64,000 nucleotides of DNA from Flavobacterium urocaniciphilum (GTDB lineage Bacteria; Bacteroidota; Bacteroidia; Flavobacteriales; Flavobacteriaceae). The translations under genes were made by a program, and so were the position numbers. Every line of letters begins with the position of its first letter. The first letter of the stretch is position 1. Location: contig NZ_FOEI01000001.1 of the NCBI RefSeq assembly GCF_900110615.1, positions 558,001 to 622,000 on the forward strand, read 5' to 3'. Below are positions 55,225 to 63,862 of this stretch, piece after piece. The notes under the pieces were generated by a model. The model had not been told where the DNA came from. It saw nothing but the letters and a program-made list of their open reading frames with translations, and made no database searches.

Positions 55225-55768
55225 AATCTAACAGTTTACATAATTCGTATTTTTTTTGAAAAAGGGTTTCAACTACTTCAGTAATATCATCATCTTCTTG
55301 GTATAATTGAAAAAAGAGTTGATCTAAAGGATAACTTTTCAAATTATTAAATTTTGCGCCATAACCTGAAATGGCTTTAGCACCAGTTACATCAAGAAAA
55401 AACTGTGCTTCATCTTGCGTTAAATCAAGTATTTTAGTATTCGCAAAATGAATAATTTTTCCTTTCATTTTTCCTTCAAAAAGTTCGGCAATTTCATCCA
55501 GACTATAGAAAAAATCATGAATGCAAATGTTGTTATTTTCACCTTGCATTACTAAATATATGATTTCATAGTTCTTAAAATTATGATCGTCATAAAGAAG
55601 CGTATTTAAACTTTCTTCCAATCCTTCTATAGTATCGCAAGTCTTATAAATATTTGAAATTCCGTTATTTAAAGCAGCATTTACCAGATGTTTTTCAACT
55701 TCAGTAGTATCTAAAATTTCAACATCTGGAACTGCTTCTAAACAGAAAATAAATTGATCATTTTCCAT
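55208..55768 (-). CDS. DUF6642 family protein (186 aa)
   Basis: Hydrophilic, acidic cytosolic protein ([60 protein letters not shown]) that I recall as DUF6642 in Bacteroidota. The pattern of strands and the phrases ISGYGAKF and [10 protein letters not shown] point to a small Rossmann-like or CHAT-like fold (caspase-like peptidases have similar blocks), but no catalytic His-Cys pair is evident. It lies three bases upstream of the YitT gene stop (55772). Confidence 0.7.
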   Translation of the reverse strand: MENDQFIFCLEAVPDVEILDTTEVEKHLVNAALNNGISNIYKTCDTIEGLEESLNTLLYDDHNFKNYEIIYLVMQGENNNICIHDFFYSLDEIAELFEGKMKGKIIHFANTKILDLTQDEAQFFLDVTGAKAISGYGAKFNNLKSYPLDQLFFQLYQEDDDITEVVETLFQKKYELCKLLDFRLYY

Positions 55769-55771
55769 ATT

Positions 55772-56737
55772 TTAATGTAATGGACGTTTTTTAATCATAC
55801 CGCCTCGAGTATCTTTTACACTATTCATCACGACAAAAGCTGATGGAGAAATTTTATCAATTTCTGTCATTAATTTATTCAATTCTAATCGAGTAATAAC
55901 AGTATAAACAATATCTGTTTCTTTAGTTTCACCGCTTTTGCCATAACCTTTTCTTCCACTATAAACTGTAACACCTCGACCCATTTGATTGATAATCATT
56001 TTTCTAATTTCTTCATTATGAGAGGAAACAATCGTTACACCAATATATTCTTCAATACCTTCAACTATAAAATCTAAAGTTTTAGATGCTGCTAAATAAG
56101 TTATCATAGAGTATAAAGCGATTTCAATACTTAAAAAATAAGCGGCAGTTCCGAAAATGATTACGTTAATAATGATGATAATATCACCAATAGTGGCTCC
56201 AAATTTTCGACTCAAATAAATGGCCAAAACTTCGGTTCCATCTATTACTGCGCCACCTCTAATGGCAAATCCAATTCCAGCACCTAAGAAAAAACCACCA
56301 AAAACAGCTACTAATAAATTATCATTAGTAATATTTGGAAAAGTTAATGTTGCTAAAGCAAGAGATAATCCGCCAATGGCAAAGGCTGTTTTTATGGCAA
56401 ATTGTCGGCCAATAACATTGAAACCTAAGAATACAAAAGGTAAATTAACACAAATGATCAATATGTATAAGGGAACTTTTGTAAGCGAAGCTACAAGTAA
56501 TGAAATACCTGTAGCACCGCCATCAATAAAATGATTCGTTAATAAAAAAGCTTTAAATCCGAATGCAGCTGATAATATTCCTAAAATAATAAAAAAAACA
56601 TCTTTTATATTATGTTTTATAGTAACTTTTAGTTTTCTATAAGCTTTTGCAGTAATATAATTCGACGTGTTTTTTAAATCTGATTTATTAGTGTAATGGA
56701 TTAATTTTAATAGTATATTTTTCCAAAATAAATTCAT
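55772..56737 (-). CDS. YitT family membrane protein (321 aa)
   Basis: YitT/DUF161 permease-like protein with a C-terminal DUF2179 domain. The core has about six hydrophobic helices (LGILSAAFGFKAFLLTNHFI, GGATGISLLVASLTKVPLYI, GFFLGAGIGFAIRGGAVIDG, TEVLAIYLSRKFG); the soluble end (about 235-315) has GRGVTVYSGRKGYGKSGETK and VITRLELNKLMTEIDKISP. Substrate unknown. The N-terminal 35 residues are poorly conserved; a later start such as after the YRKLKV block cannot be excluded. Confidence 0.88.
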   Translation of the reverse strand: MNLFWKNILLKLIHYTNKSDLKNTSNYITAKAYRKLKVTIKHNIKDVFFIILGILSAAFGFKAFLLTNHFIDGGATGISLLVASLTKVPLYILIICVNLPFVFLGFNVIGRQFAIKTAFAIGGLSLALATLTFPNITNDNLLVAVFGGFFLGAGIGFAIRGGAVIDGTEVLAIYLSRKFGATIGDIIIIINVIIFGTAAYFLSIEIALYSMITYLAASKTLDFIVEGIEEYIGVTIVSSHNEEIRKMIINQMGRGVTVYSGRKGYGKSGETKETDIVYTVITRLELNKLMTEIDKISPSAFVVMNSVKDTRGGMIKKRPLH

Positions 56738-56756
56738 TCTATAGCTTATAAAGTAA

Positions 56757-57209
56757 TTATGTTGTGATTTTTAATAGTTTATGCCACTTTTGAATTAGTT
56801 CCAATTCGTTGATAATAATTCTGCTTACTTTGATATTGAAAAACTCTAAAACGATTGTAGGTTTATCGGCGAATTTTAATTCTAATTCTAGTTTTTCAAT
56901 AGCTTTATGATTGCTTACAGTTTTTTCAATAGAACAACTGTGCAAGTCAGAAATATTTACTGATATAAATTTATCAAATTCATCTGAACTTTTAGAAAAA
57001 AATAGCATTTTATTTTTATTGTCAATACCAATTATCGATTGATTCCAAATATCTTTTTCATGAATAACTGCATTGTTTTGATTAGCGATTTTTTCTAAAT
57101 TTAAAAATCTGATTTTACGTTTTTTATTATTCTTTAAACTATATAATAGGAATGGTAATACGCACACAACAAATAATGTTATGGCAATACTTATAAATGA
57201 AAAGTCCAT
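56757..57209 (-). CDS. Small membrane-anchored protein of unknown function (150 aa)
   Basis: One N-terminal transmembrane helix (ISIAITLFVVCVLPFLLYSL), a basic stop-transfer (KNNKKRKIRF), then a cytosolic domain of about 110 residues (VIHEKDIWNQSIIGIDNKNK, VLEFFNIKVSRIIINELELI). No family recognised. It precedes the YitT gene by about 20 bp on the same strand. Confidence 0.6.
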   Translation of the reverse strand: MDFSFISIAITLFVVCVLPFLLYSLKNNKKRKIRFLNLEKIANQNNAVIHEKDIWNQSIIGIDNKNKMLFFSKSSDEFDKFISVNISDLHSCSIEKTVSNHKAIEKLELELKFADKPTIVLEFFNIKVSRIIINELELIQKWHKLLKITT

Positions 57210-57289
57210 GTTTATTTTTATTTTAATTAATTGTACATTTTGAGATTAGTAAAAAAATCTCCGATTTGTGTTTTAAAATGCAACAATAA

Positions 57290-57661
57290 TTACCAAAAAT
57301 AATGAAAGGGAAAAATGATATCCGTTGGCGAAAAACCAATAGAAATAAGGTTATAAGTATAATGATTTTTAGCTAAAACCGATTTGTTCTCGCTTTTCTT
57401 TGAAATCGGTTTTAAGATTTGAATACCGAAAAATGATTTTGCAATTTTAGTTTTTGCAAATGAAAAAGTAATAGAATAATTTCTGCTTAAATTATCACTT
57501 AAAAGGGTAGGAGAATCAACAGTATGTAATTCTTTTGTATCAGAATTATCCTGATGAGAATAATATTCAGTTTTTGTAATTAACTGTTTTTCATTACCAT
57601 ATGACCAGTAACTAATTACAGAACATAAAACTATAAATATTATTTGAATCGATTTTCTCAT
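57290..57661 (-). CDS. Short protein with signal-like N-terminus, function unknown (123 aa)
   Basis: Hydrophobic N-terminal stretch (SIQIIFIVLCSVISYWSYG), then a low-complexity, serine- and lysine-rich body (DNLSRNYSITFSFAKTKIAK) and an aromatic end (FSPTDIIFPFHYFW). No family recognised. Supported by a TACTTTTG -7 box six bases before the start, so it is probably expressed; whether it is a protein of function or a recent ORF is open. Confidence 0.5.
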   Translation of the reverse strand: MRKSIQIIFIVLCSVISYWSYGNEKQLITKTEYYSHQDNSDTKELHTVDSPTLLSDNLSRNYSITFSFAKTKIAKSFFGIQILKPISKKSENKSVLAKNHYTYNLISIGFSPTDIIFPFHYFW

Positions 57662-57666
57662 TTTGT

Positions 57667-57674
57667 CAAAAGTA
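57667..57674 (-). promoter_or_regulatory. -7 box of the gene at 57290-57661
   Basis: TACTTTTG on the minus strand (rc of 57667-57674), only six bases upstream of the start codon at 57661, which would give a leaderless or nearly leaderless transcript. Confidence 0.45.
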
Positions 57675-57730
57675 AGTCTAATCGTCTTAATTAACTAATG
57701 AGGTTACGTTTTTTAGGATAATTTTAATAT

Positions 57731-58447
57731 TTATAATTCACTTTCATGATCAAAGTATCCTTTGCTTTTTACTTTCGATGAAAAGAAATTTAAAAATAAA
57801 ACTAAGAATGATAAAAAGAACATAGCCTGAATACTTACTAATACTTTTGCAAAAAGTGTAACCGGATAATAATCTCCATATCCAATTGAATTGGAAGTGA
57901 TTATACTAAAATATATTGAATCAAACCAATGAACAAAGGGCTTATTCATGTTGTCGCCTAAAGTATAAAATACCGCAAAAGCACATACTATTTCCAAATA
58001 ATTTAAGAATAAAAGCATCATTGATCGCTTATAAGAACGTGGTCTTGATAGCATATCTGAAGCAAATATTAAAGTAGGAATATATAATACAGTTTCAAAA
58101 AGTAAATATGTCATTATTATTATAAGCAAGTTCTGTTCTTGCCAATGATTTTTTAAAATTAATATTGGGAATAATAATTTTAAAAGTATATAAAGATCCA
58201 TCGAAATATCTTGATATTCAAAATTCCTTTTTGAAGTAAAATATTTAATATAAATTCCAGGAAATAAAAGTTGAGAAATAGATAAAAACAATCTGAAAAT
58301 CTTTTCAATACCATTATCATCTTGATGGTCATTATTCCAAATTGCTCTTATATTTAAAATTCTTTTTTGAATCGGATTGATATGTAATCTAGGTTTATCT
58401 TTTGAGGTAATTTTACCTAGTAGTAGTTTTTTAACAAATCTTTTCAT
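57731..58447 (-). CDS. Potassium-channel-like membrane protein (238 aa)
   Basis: About five hydrophobic segments with a C-terminal pore module: the pore helix HWFDSIYFSIITSNSIGYGDYYP contains a K+ selectivity filter variant (S-I-G-Y-G-D; T in the standard TxGYGD is replaced by S). The inner helix is VLVSIQAMFFLSFLVLFLNFF. No cytosolic RCK/TrkA domain. Two-pore-helix ion channels of this type let K+ pass along its gradient. It is encoded 12 bp downstream of the spermidine-synthase-like gene, in the same direction. Confidence 0.78.
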   Translation of the reverse strand: MKRFVKKLLLGKITSKDKPRLHINPIQKRILNIRAIWNNDHQDDNGIEKIFRLFLSISQLLFPGIYIKYFTSKRNFEYQDISMDLYILLKLLFPILILKNHWQEQNLLIIIMTYLLFETVLYIPTLIFASDMLSRPRSYKRSMMLLFLNYLEIVCAFAVFYTLGDNMNKPFVHWFDSIYFSIITSNSIGYGDYYPVTLFAKVLVSIQAMFFLSFLVLFLNFFSSKVKSKGYFDHESEL

Positions 58448-58458
58448 AATTCTAAAGT

Positions 58459-59133
58459 TTACTTTTTAACACTATGAATGATAATTAAATCATTAAATCG
58501 TTCTACGTTTTTGATTACTTTCATCACATATTCATTTTCTTCAAAGTGATTAAAATAATTTTCGGAAATGATCTTTTTTTGAATTTTAGAATCCATTATG
58601 TTGAATAAAATATATCCCTTTTTTTGAAGTAAATTTTTAGTATTGTGAATGAAATCATTTTCAAATAAAAAAGCAGGCATCACTTTATCATTGAAAATAT
58701 CAATAATAATTAAATCGTATTTATTGGGAGTTTCTTCTACAAAATTTTGAGCATCGTCAATTACACATTCAAAATTTTGAAATGTATTCAGATTAAAATA
58801 TTTATTCGCAATATCAATAACATGTTGGTCTAATTCTACACCAGTAATTTTATTAGAAAAGTTAAAATCATTGACCAAAGTTTTAACAACACTTCCACCA
58901 GCAACGCCTAAAATTAAGATATGCTTCATTTCAGAAATATTATTTTTTCCAATTTCTAATAGTCCTTTTTTTAAAACAGTTTGTAAACTTCCGTATGAAT
59001 AATTGGTATTTTTAGTGTTTAAAAGATATTTTCCATTGTATAATGTAACTTCTAAAGTTTCACTTATACTTGACTTTTCTTTATATAAAGTAATCGGGTA
59101 GAGGTAACTAAGTATTTTTTTCAGCATAATCAT
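58459..59133 (-). CDS. Spermidine-synthase-like methyltransferase-fold protein (224 aa)
   Basis: Rossmann-like SAM/decarboxy-SAM domain with ILILGVAGGSVVKTLVNDF (nucleotide site), KITGVELDQHVIDIANKYF, VIDDAQNFVEETPNKYDLII and DIFNDKVMPAFLF. It resembles spermidine synthase (SpeE family) but is shorter, without the N-terminal beta domain; the GGGE of typical SpeE reads GVAGGS here and the catalytic DSTDP region reads IIDIFND, so spermidine synthesis is uncertain. The start could also be two codons later. Confidence 0.72.
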   Translation of the reverse strand: MIMLKKILSYLYPITLYKEKSSISETLEVTLYNGKYLLNTKNTNYSYGSLQTVLKKGLLEIGKNNISEMKHILILGVAGGSVVKTLVNDFNFSNKITGVELDQHVIDIANKYFNLNTFQNFECVIDDAQNFVEETPNKYDLIIIDIFNDKVMPAFLFENDFIHNTKNLLQKKGYILFNIMDSKIQKKIISENYFNHFEENEYVMKVIKNVERFNDLIIIHSVKK

Positions 59134-59155
59134 AAGAAACTATGTAAATATAAAT

Positions 59156-59163
59156 TAAATTTG
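59156..59163 (+). promoter_or_regulatory. -7 box of the PlsC-type gene
   Basis: TAAATTTG at 59156-59163, 22 bp before the ATG at 59186 and divergent from the spermidine-synthase-like gene. Confidence 0.55.
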
Positions 59164-59185
59164 CCGACTTTAATAACTATTTTAA

Positions 59186-59734
59186 ATGAAACGAATTCTT
59201 TATCGCTTTATATTTTTTAAATTAATGGGTTGGAAAGTTGAAGGAACTTTTGATGAAAGCATAAAAAAATGTGTAATCATTGTAATTCCTCATACTAGTT
59301 GGCACGATTTTTTTATTGGGATTTTTTTTCGAGGAACTTTTCCATTAGAAATTAATTTTTTAGCGAAAAAAGAATTATTCAAATTTCCTTTAGGCATCTA
59401 TTTAAAATGGGTTGGAGGAACAGCTTTAAACAGACAAAAAACGGAAAATAAAGTAGATACTATTTCTAAGATTTTCGAAACGAAAGATGTATTTCGTTTA
59501 GCGCTATCTCCTGAAGGAACTAGAAAGAAAGTTTCTGAACTAAAATCAGGTTATTATTATATTGCACAAAAAGCAAATGTGCCAATTATTCCTATTGCCT
59601 TTGATTATGAACATAAAAAAGTAATCATTTTCAATACTTTCAATATTACCAATGATTATGAAAAAGATTCAAAATATCTAGAATCGTTATTTAAAAATAT
59701 CAAAGGAAAAGTTCCAGAAAATAGTTTTAATTAA
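59186..59734 (+). CDS. 1-acyl-sn-glycerol-3-phosphate acyltransferase-like protein (182 aa)
   Basis: PlsC-type acyltransferase of phospholipid or lipid modification. Catalytic HX4D motif in IPHTSWHDFFIG, then FLAKKELFKFPLGIYLKWVG, the substrate-binding SPEGTRKKVSELK and NVPIIPIAFDYEHKK. Shorter (182 residues) than typical PlsC (about 240), lacking an N-terminal membrane helix. The acyl-acceptor cannot be told from the sequence. Confidence 0.85.
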   Translation: MKRILYRFIFFKLMGWKVEGTFDESIKKCVIIVIPHTSWHDFFIGIFFRGTFPLEINFLAKKELFKFPLGIYLKWVGGTALNRQKTENKVDTISKIFETKDVFRLALSPEGTRKKVSELKSGYYYIAQKANVPIIPIAFDYEHKKVIIFNTFNITNDYEKDSKYLESLFKNIKGKVPENSFN

Positions 59735-59797
59735 AATTTTTAAAACCATAATTAAAAGTATTACGTATATGAAACAATAACGTAAAAACTTTTAAAT

Positions 59798-60808
59798 ATG
59801 AAAACATTCTTTTATTCAATTACAGCTGTAACAGCTTTATTGTTAACATCGTGTTCAGATAATGACGATATGTCGATGTCGGTTAGTAATCCAGAGTTAA
59901 AACTAGTAACTACAAGTAATACAACTGGAAAAGTATCTTATGTGAATCTATTGGAAAGTATGCCAACTGCCAAAACTTTAACAATTGGAAGTTTAGATTC
60001 TGATGGTGCCTATTTTAATAGTGAAACGGATGAGTTAATTGTAGCTTCTAGAACAAATAATAAATTAGAATTGTATTCAGGATTAAACGGCTCGATTTTA
60101 AATAATGTCGATAATTTAATGTTGAAATTTTCAAGTAATTCTGATTTCAATAATCCGAGAGAAATTGCTGTTTCAGGAGATAAAGTTATTGTAACACAAG
60201 ATCAAAATACTGCAAATGGTAATGTAAGTAAACTATTGGTTTACCAAAAAACAACAACTGGATTTAATTTATTAAATACGTACACAGTAAATTTTAAAGC
60301 GTGGGGAATTCATATTGAGGGTACTACTTTATATGCAATTGCTGATTCTACAAGTGATTTATTGTCATTTGATAATTTCTTTTCAAATGCTGATGGTAGT
60401 ATTTTGCCAACAAAAAGAGTTACAATTGAAGGTTTAGTAAGAACTCACGGTATTACTTATTCTGCAATGGATAATAGAATGATTTTAACCGATGTTGGAA
60501 GTGCTACAGTAGATTCTGATGGTGGTATTATCGTTATCAATAATTTTTCAAGTGTTTTTGGAAGTACTACAAATATGGGAACAATTGCTATGACTAATCA
60601 AGTTCGAATTTACGGTCCAAACTCAACGTTAGGAAATCCATTAGATGTTGCTTTCGATTATGTAACAGATAAAATTTATATCGCAGAAAGATTAAATGGT
60701 GGAGGTAAAGTGTTAACTTTTGCTTTACCAACTGCAACTGGAGATGCTACACCAACTAATAGCAGATTGGAAGCTGGAGTTTCTTCTGTTTATTTAGTTA
60801 GAAAATAG
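59798..60808 (+). CDS. Lipoprotein of unknown function, possible beta-propeller (336 aa)
   Basis: Lipoprotein signal MKTFFYSITAVTALLLTSCSD with lipobox LLTSC. The body has repeated blocks of the type DGAYFNSETDELIVASRTNN, KVIVTQDQNTANGNVSKLLV, HGITYSAMDNRMILTDVGSA and LDVAFDYVTDKIYIAERLNG, spaced 40-50 residues apart, which looks like blades of a beta-propeller. Function unknown. A bidirectional terminator follows. Confidence 0.72.
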   Translation: MKTFFYSITAVTALLLTSCSDNDDMSMSVSNPELKLVTTSNTTGKVSYVNLLESMPTAKTLTIGSLDSDGAYFNSETDELIVASRTNNKLELYSGLNGSILNNVDNLMLKFSSNSDFNNPREIAVSGDKVIVTQDQNTANGNVSKLLVYQKTTTGFNLLNTYTVNFKAWGIHIEGTTLYAIADSTSDLLSFDNFFSNADGSILPTKRVTIEGLVRTHGITYSAMDNRMILTDVGSATVDSDGGIIVINNFSSVFGSTTNMGTIAMTNQVRIYGPNSTLGNPLDVAFDYVTDKIYIAERLNGGGKVLTFALPTATGDATPTNSRLEAGVSSVYLVRK

Positions 60809-60836
60809 GGTTACGTTTTAAAGTTAGTTTTTATTA

Positions 60837-60870
60837 AAATCCCAATTTGAATTATTTCGAATTGGGATTT
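60837..60870. terminator. Bidirectional terminator, overlapping the 3' end of the XRE gene
   Basis: 11-bp stem AAATCCCAATT (60837-60847) with AATTGGGATTT (60860-60870), 12-nt loop, T7 after the right arm. The right arm encodes the last codons of the XRE gene, which stops at 60852. Confidence 0.82.
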
Positions 60871-61388
60871 TTTTGTTTATACGAACTAAATGTTCCATTA
60901 GTATAAAAAATCACAATTTTTTCAATTTCCAATTGATCACTATTTGTGTCAAAATTTGTAGTCGTCAAAACTTCCGTATTTGAAAAATTTTTAAAATCAT
61001 TTTCATTTACGCGATTTTTTTCAATTTCAATTTTTTCATGAATAGGAGTAGAAAATAAATCTGCTTGTAAATTTGTAAATGAATTTTCATTTGAATCAGC
61101 AATTTTCTCTTCAGTTTCCAATTTAATTTCAGTTGATGAAATTGTTTGAATTGGATTTTCACTTTTTGGAAATTTACCTGTTCCATTTAAAATCCATATC
61201 AAATCTACTTCAGGAAATGTTTCTATTAATTTCATGATAAAATCTAAACTCGGTTTATTTCTTCCTGAAAGTAGGTGAGAAATGCTAGAGCGCTGAACGT
61301 TAATTTTATCGGCAAAAGAAGAAGCCGTTAAACCATAATAGTCGAAAATGATTTCTAATCGTTTTACAAATTCATCAATATTTAGCAT
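60852..61388 (-). CDS. XRE family transcriptional regulator (178 aa)
   Basis: N-terminal helix-turn-helix (residues about 5-65): LEIIFDYYGLTASSFADKIN, VQRSSISHLLSGRNKPSLDF, then PEVDLIWILNGTGKF, which together are the Cro/CI-type motif. The rest (about 75-178) is low-complexity, rich in N, E, S and T, and probably disordered. The start codon at 61388 lies next to an array of palindromic sites (61413-61664) that run toward the divergent M14 gene, so it may control both. Confidence 0.82.
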   Translation of the reverse strand: MLNIDEFVKRLEIIFDYYGLTASSFADKINVQRSSISHLLSGRNKPSLDFIMKLIETFPEVDLIWILNGTGKFPKSENPIQTISSTEIKLETEEKIADSNENSFTNLQADLFSTPIHEKIEIEKNRVNENDFKNFSNTEVLTTTNFDTNSDQLEIEKIVIFYTNGTFSSYKQKNPNSK

Positions 61389-61412
61389 TAGAAAATAGTA
61401 TTAAAATTGTTG

Positions 61413-61664
61413 TTTACAAATGTAATAAATTTTTAGTTCACAAATAAATTTACAAATGTTAAATGATAATTAAACAAGCAATAAAGTATTAACTACAAAT
61501 TTAAATAATAAGATGTAACTAATTGGAAAATAAGTATTTAAAATATATTAATTAACACTATTTACAATTGTCAATTTCAATAAAATTCTAATGTTTACAA
61601 TTGTTTACAAAGGAATTAAAACGATAGTTTACAAATGTAAAATCAAATATATTTACATTTGTAA
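61413..61664. promoter_or_regulatory. Operator array between XRE and M14 genes: TTTACA-WW-TGT sites
   Basis: At least six copies of the inverted repeat TTTACA-(AA/AT/TT)-TGT in about 250 bp: 61413, 61449, 61561, 61594, 61628 and 61652, several continuing to a perfect TTTACA/TGTAAA (61628). The two outermost sites overlap candidate -7 boxes (TACATTTG) for the XRE gene (rc of 61417-61424) and the M14 gene (61654-61661). Binding by the XRE protein is inferred from context. Otherwise 61389-61665 is AT-rich and without a gene. Confidence 0.6.
61654..61661 (+). promoter_or_regulatory. -7 box of the M14 carboxypeptidase gene
   Basis: TACATTTG at 61654-61661, only four bases before the ATG at 61666. 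The expected start of transcription is at or next to the ATG, so the mRNA may be leaderless. Confidence 0.5.
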
Positions 61665-61665
61665 T

Positions 61666-62778
61666 ATGATAGACAATTTACAATTAGCAACTCAATATTT
61701 ATATAAAGATATTACTGGTCGATATGTAACAATGGAATATGTTGATACATTTCTAAACAGTTTAAATTCTAATTTTAAAATCTCAGAAATTGGATTTTCA
61801 ATTCAGAATAGAGTTATTAAATCGATTCAATTCGGACACGGAACAACTAAAATTTTGATGTGGTCTCAAATGCACGGAAACGAGTCGACGACTACAAAAG
61901 GATTACTTGATTATTTAAATTATTTAAATAACGATGTAAAAGAATTTGAAAACATATCTAAAAACTTCACCTTTTATATCATTCCAATTTTAAATCCAGA
62001 TGGTGCGATTCTTTATACAAGAGAGAATGCTGATGGAGTAGATTTGAATAGAGATGCTTTTAATTGTACACAGCCAGAAAGTAAAGTATTAAGAACAATA
62101 TTAGAAGAATTTAATCCGGATTTTTGTTTTAATCTACACGATCAACGTACCATTTTTGGATTGTTAGAGTCAAAAAAACCGGCAACTATGTCGTTTTTAA
62201 CAGCTGCTTATGATGAAAATAGAGATTTTAATGAAGTTCGTAAAATTGCGGCTAATGTAATAGTAGGGATAAATGAAGAATTGCAAAAATTCATTCCTAA
62301 TCAGGTAGGTCGTTTTGATGATTCGTTTAATGTGAATTGTACAGGAGATTATTTCACTCAAAAAGGTTATCCAACCATTTTATTTGAAGCTGGGCATTTT
62401 GATACTGATTATCAGAGAGATAATGTAAGAAAATATGTTTTTATTTCTTTAAAATCAGCAATTTACACTATTTTAAATTTAACTTCTGAAACTGATGAAA
62501 TTCAAAATTATTTGAACATTTATCAAAATAATAAATGTTTTTTTGATTTTATTTTCAAAAATGTGAAAATTATTGATAATAATGTAGAAAAAATAACTAA
62601 ATTTGCAGTTCAATATAAAGAAGTGTTATCTGGAAACAAAATTGAGTTTAAACCAGAAATTATTCAAATAGAAAATTTAGAACAAATCTTTTCGCATCAT
62701 ACTATTGATTTTCACAACAAATTATATGAATATGATGGTAGAAACTTCCCTGTAATTGGAGACATTGTTCAGGTTTAA
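61666..62778 (+). CDS. M14 family zinc carboxypeptidase-like protein (370 aa)
   Basis: Zinc exopeptidase domain of the carboxypeptidase A family. Ligands: MHGNES (H70 and E73) and NLHDQ (H158); E241 in ILFEAGHF is the catalytic glutamate. NPDG and DLNRDAF are the usual substrate-binding motifs. No signal peptide, so it is cytosolic, as for the bacterial M14 peptidases of peptide turnover. The ATG at 61666 is used, since the earlier in-frame ATG at 61591 lies within the operator array and would add 25 residues of unusual composition. The lrp-type gene follows 49 bp later. Confidence 0.88.
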   Translation: MIDNLQLATQYLYKDITGRYVTMEYVDTFLNSLNSNFKISEIGFSIQNRVIKSIQFGHGTTKILMWSQMHGNESTTTKGLLDYLNYLNNDVKEFENISKNFTFYIIPILNPDGAILYTRENADGVDLNRDAFNCTQPESKVLRTILEEFNPDFCFNLHDQRTIFGLLESKKPATMSFLTAAYDENRDFNEVRKIAANVIVGINEELQKFIPNQVGRFDDSFNVNCTGDYFTQKGYPTILFEAGHFDTDYQRDNVRKYVFISLKSAIYTILNLTSETDEIQNYLNIYQNNKCFFDFIFKNVKIIDNNVEKITKFAVQYKEVLSGNKIEFKPEIIQIENLEQIFSHHTIDFHNKLYEYDGRNFPVIGDIVQV

Positions 62779-62827
62779 TTAAATTTTTAACCGATAACAT
62801 AAATCAAAAAAATATAAAAAAAAATTT

Positions 62828-63307
62828 ATGAGTAAGTTTAGGTTAGATGAAGTGGATCATCAGATTTTAGACATGTTAATTGACAATACTAGAATTCCAT
62901 TTACAGACATTGCAAAAAAATTATTAATTTCTGCAGGAACTGTACATGTAAGAGTTAAAAAAATGGAGGATGCTGGAATTATTCAAGGTTCTTCGTTAAC
63001 TTTAGATTATGAAAAGTTGGGTTATTCTTTTATTGCATACGTTGGTATATTTTTACAAAGTACTTCTCAAACAAAATTTGTTTTAGAAAGAATTAATGAA
63101 ATTCCATTTGTTACTGTAGCTTCTGTAACAACAGGTAAATTTAATATTTTCTGTAAAATTAGAGCAAAAGATACTGCACATGCTAAAGATGTAATTTTTA
63201 AAATTGACGACATCGATGGTGTATACAGAACAGAAACAATGATTTCTTTAGATGAAAGCATCAACGATAAAAAACGTTTAATGCATACAATTTTTAAAGA
63301 ATTATAA
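62828..63307 (+). CDS. Lrp/AsnC family transcriptional regulator (159 aa)
   Basis: N-terminal winged helix (LDEVDHQILDMLIDNTRIPF, TDIAKKLLISAGTVHVRVKK) followed by a RAM ligand-binding domain (GYSFIAYVGIFLQ, VASVTTGKFNIFCKIRAKDT, TETMISLDES). Such proteins sense amino acids and form octamers on DNA. It follows the M14 peptidase gene on the same strand, so a link with peptide or amino-acid use is an inference. Ligand unknown. Confidence 0.93.
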   Translation: MSKFRLDEVDHQILDMLIDNTRIPFTDIAKKLLISAGTVHVRVKKMEDAGIIQGSSLTLDYEKLGYSFIAYVGIFLQSTSQTKFVLERINEIPFVTVASVTTGKFNIFCKIRAKDTAHAKDVIFKIDDIDGVYRTETMISLDESINDKKRLMHTIFKEL

Positions 63308-63314
63308 TATAATT

Positions 63315-63335
63315 AGGCTTTCAATTTGAGAGCCT
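63315..63335 (+). terminator. Terminator of the Lrp-type gene
   Basis: 10-bp stem AGGCTTTCAA / TTGAGAGCCT (63315-63324 with 63326-63335, one G-T pair), then T9. Confidence 0.85.
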
Positions 63336-63351
63336 TTTTTTTTAATAGATT

Positions 63352-63861
63352 ATGAAAAATATTGAAAGAAGTGAGTATTCTGATTATTTTGAATATTATA
63401 TCAATTTAAATCCGAATGATACAATTATTGAAGGATTAGAAAATCAATTAAAAGCAACAACTGATTTTTTTAAAAACATCCCATCTGAAAAATTAGAATA
63501 TCAATACGAAGTAGGGAAGTGGACGCCTAAAGATATCTTACAACATCTTATCGATACGGAAAGAGTTTTTTCTTATCGCGCATTACGATTTGCAAGATTT
63601 GATGAAACTCCGTTATCAGGTTATGAAGAAAATGATTTTGCAGCCAGTGCAAATGCAAATTTAAGAAGTATTGAAGAACTTATTGAAGAATATGTTATTG
63701 CTAGAAAATCTACTATATTATTATTTAAAAGTTTTAGTGATATTATGTTAGAAAGTGTTGGAGTAGCAAGTGGTGCGAGTAATTCCGTAAGAGCAATTGG
63801 TTATGTTATAACAGGTCATGACATTCATCATATAAATGTTATAAAGGAAAGATATTTGTAA
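63352..63861 (+). CDS. DinB family protein (169 aa)
   Basis: DinB_2 four-helix-bundle fold. The candidate metal-binding histidines are in WTPKDILQHLIDTE and the TGHDIHHINVIKERYL end, with further family text FSYRALRFARFDETPLSGY. DinB-like proteins are often metal-binding thiol-dependent enzymes, here without a known substrate. It begins 44 bp after the regulator's stop, past its terminator. Confidence 0.88.
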   Translation: MKNIERSEYSDYFEYYINLNPNDTIIEGLENQLKATTDFFKNIPSEKLEYQYEVGKWTPKDILQHLIDTERVFSYRALRFARFDETPLSGYEENDFAASANANLRSIEELIEEYVIARKSTILLFKSFSDIMLESVGVASGASNSVRAIGYVITGHDIHHINVIKERYL

Positions 63862-63862
63862 T

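Noticed and set aside
61591-61665. N-terminal extension of the M14 protein
   Set aside because: It is encoded by the operator repeats themselves and lies upstream of the -7 box.
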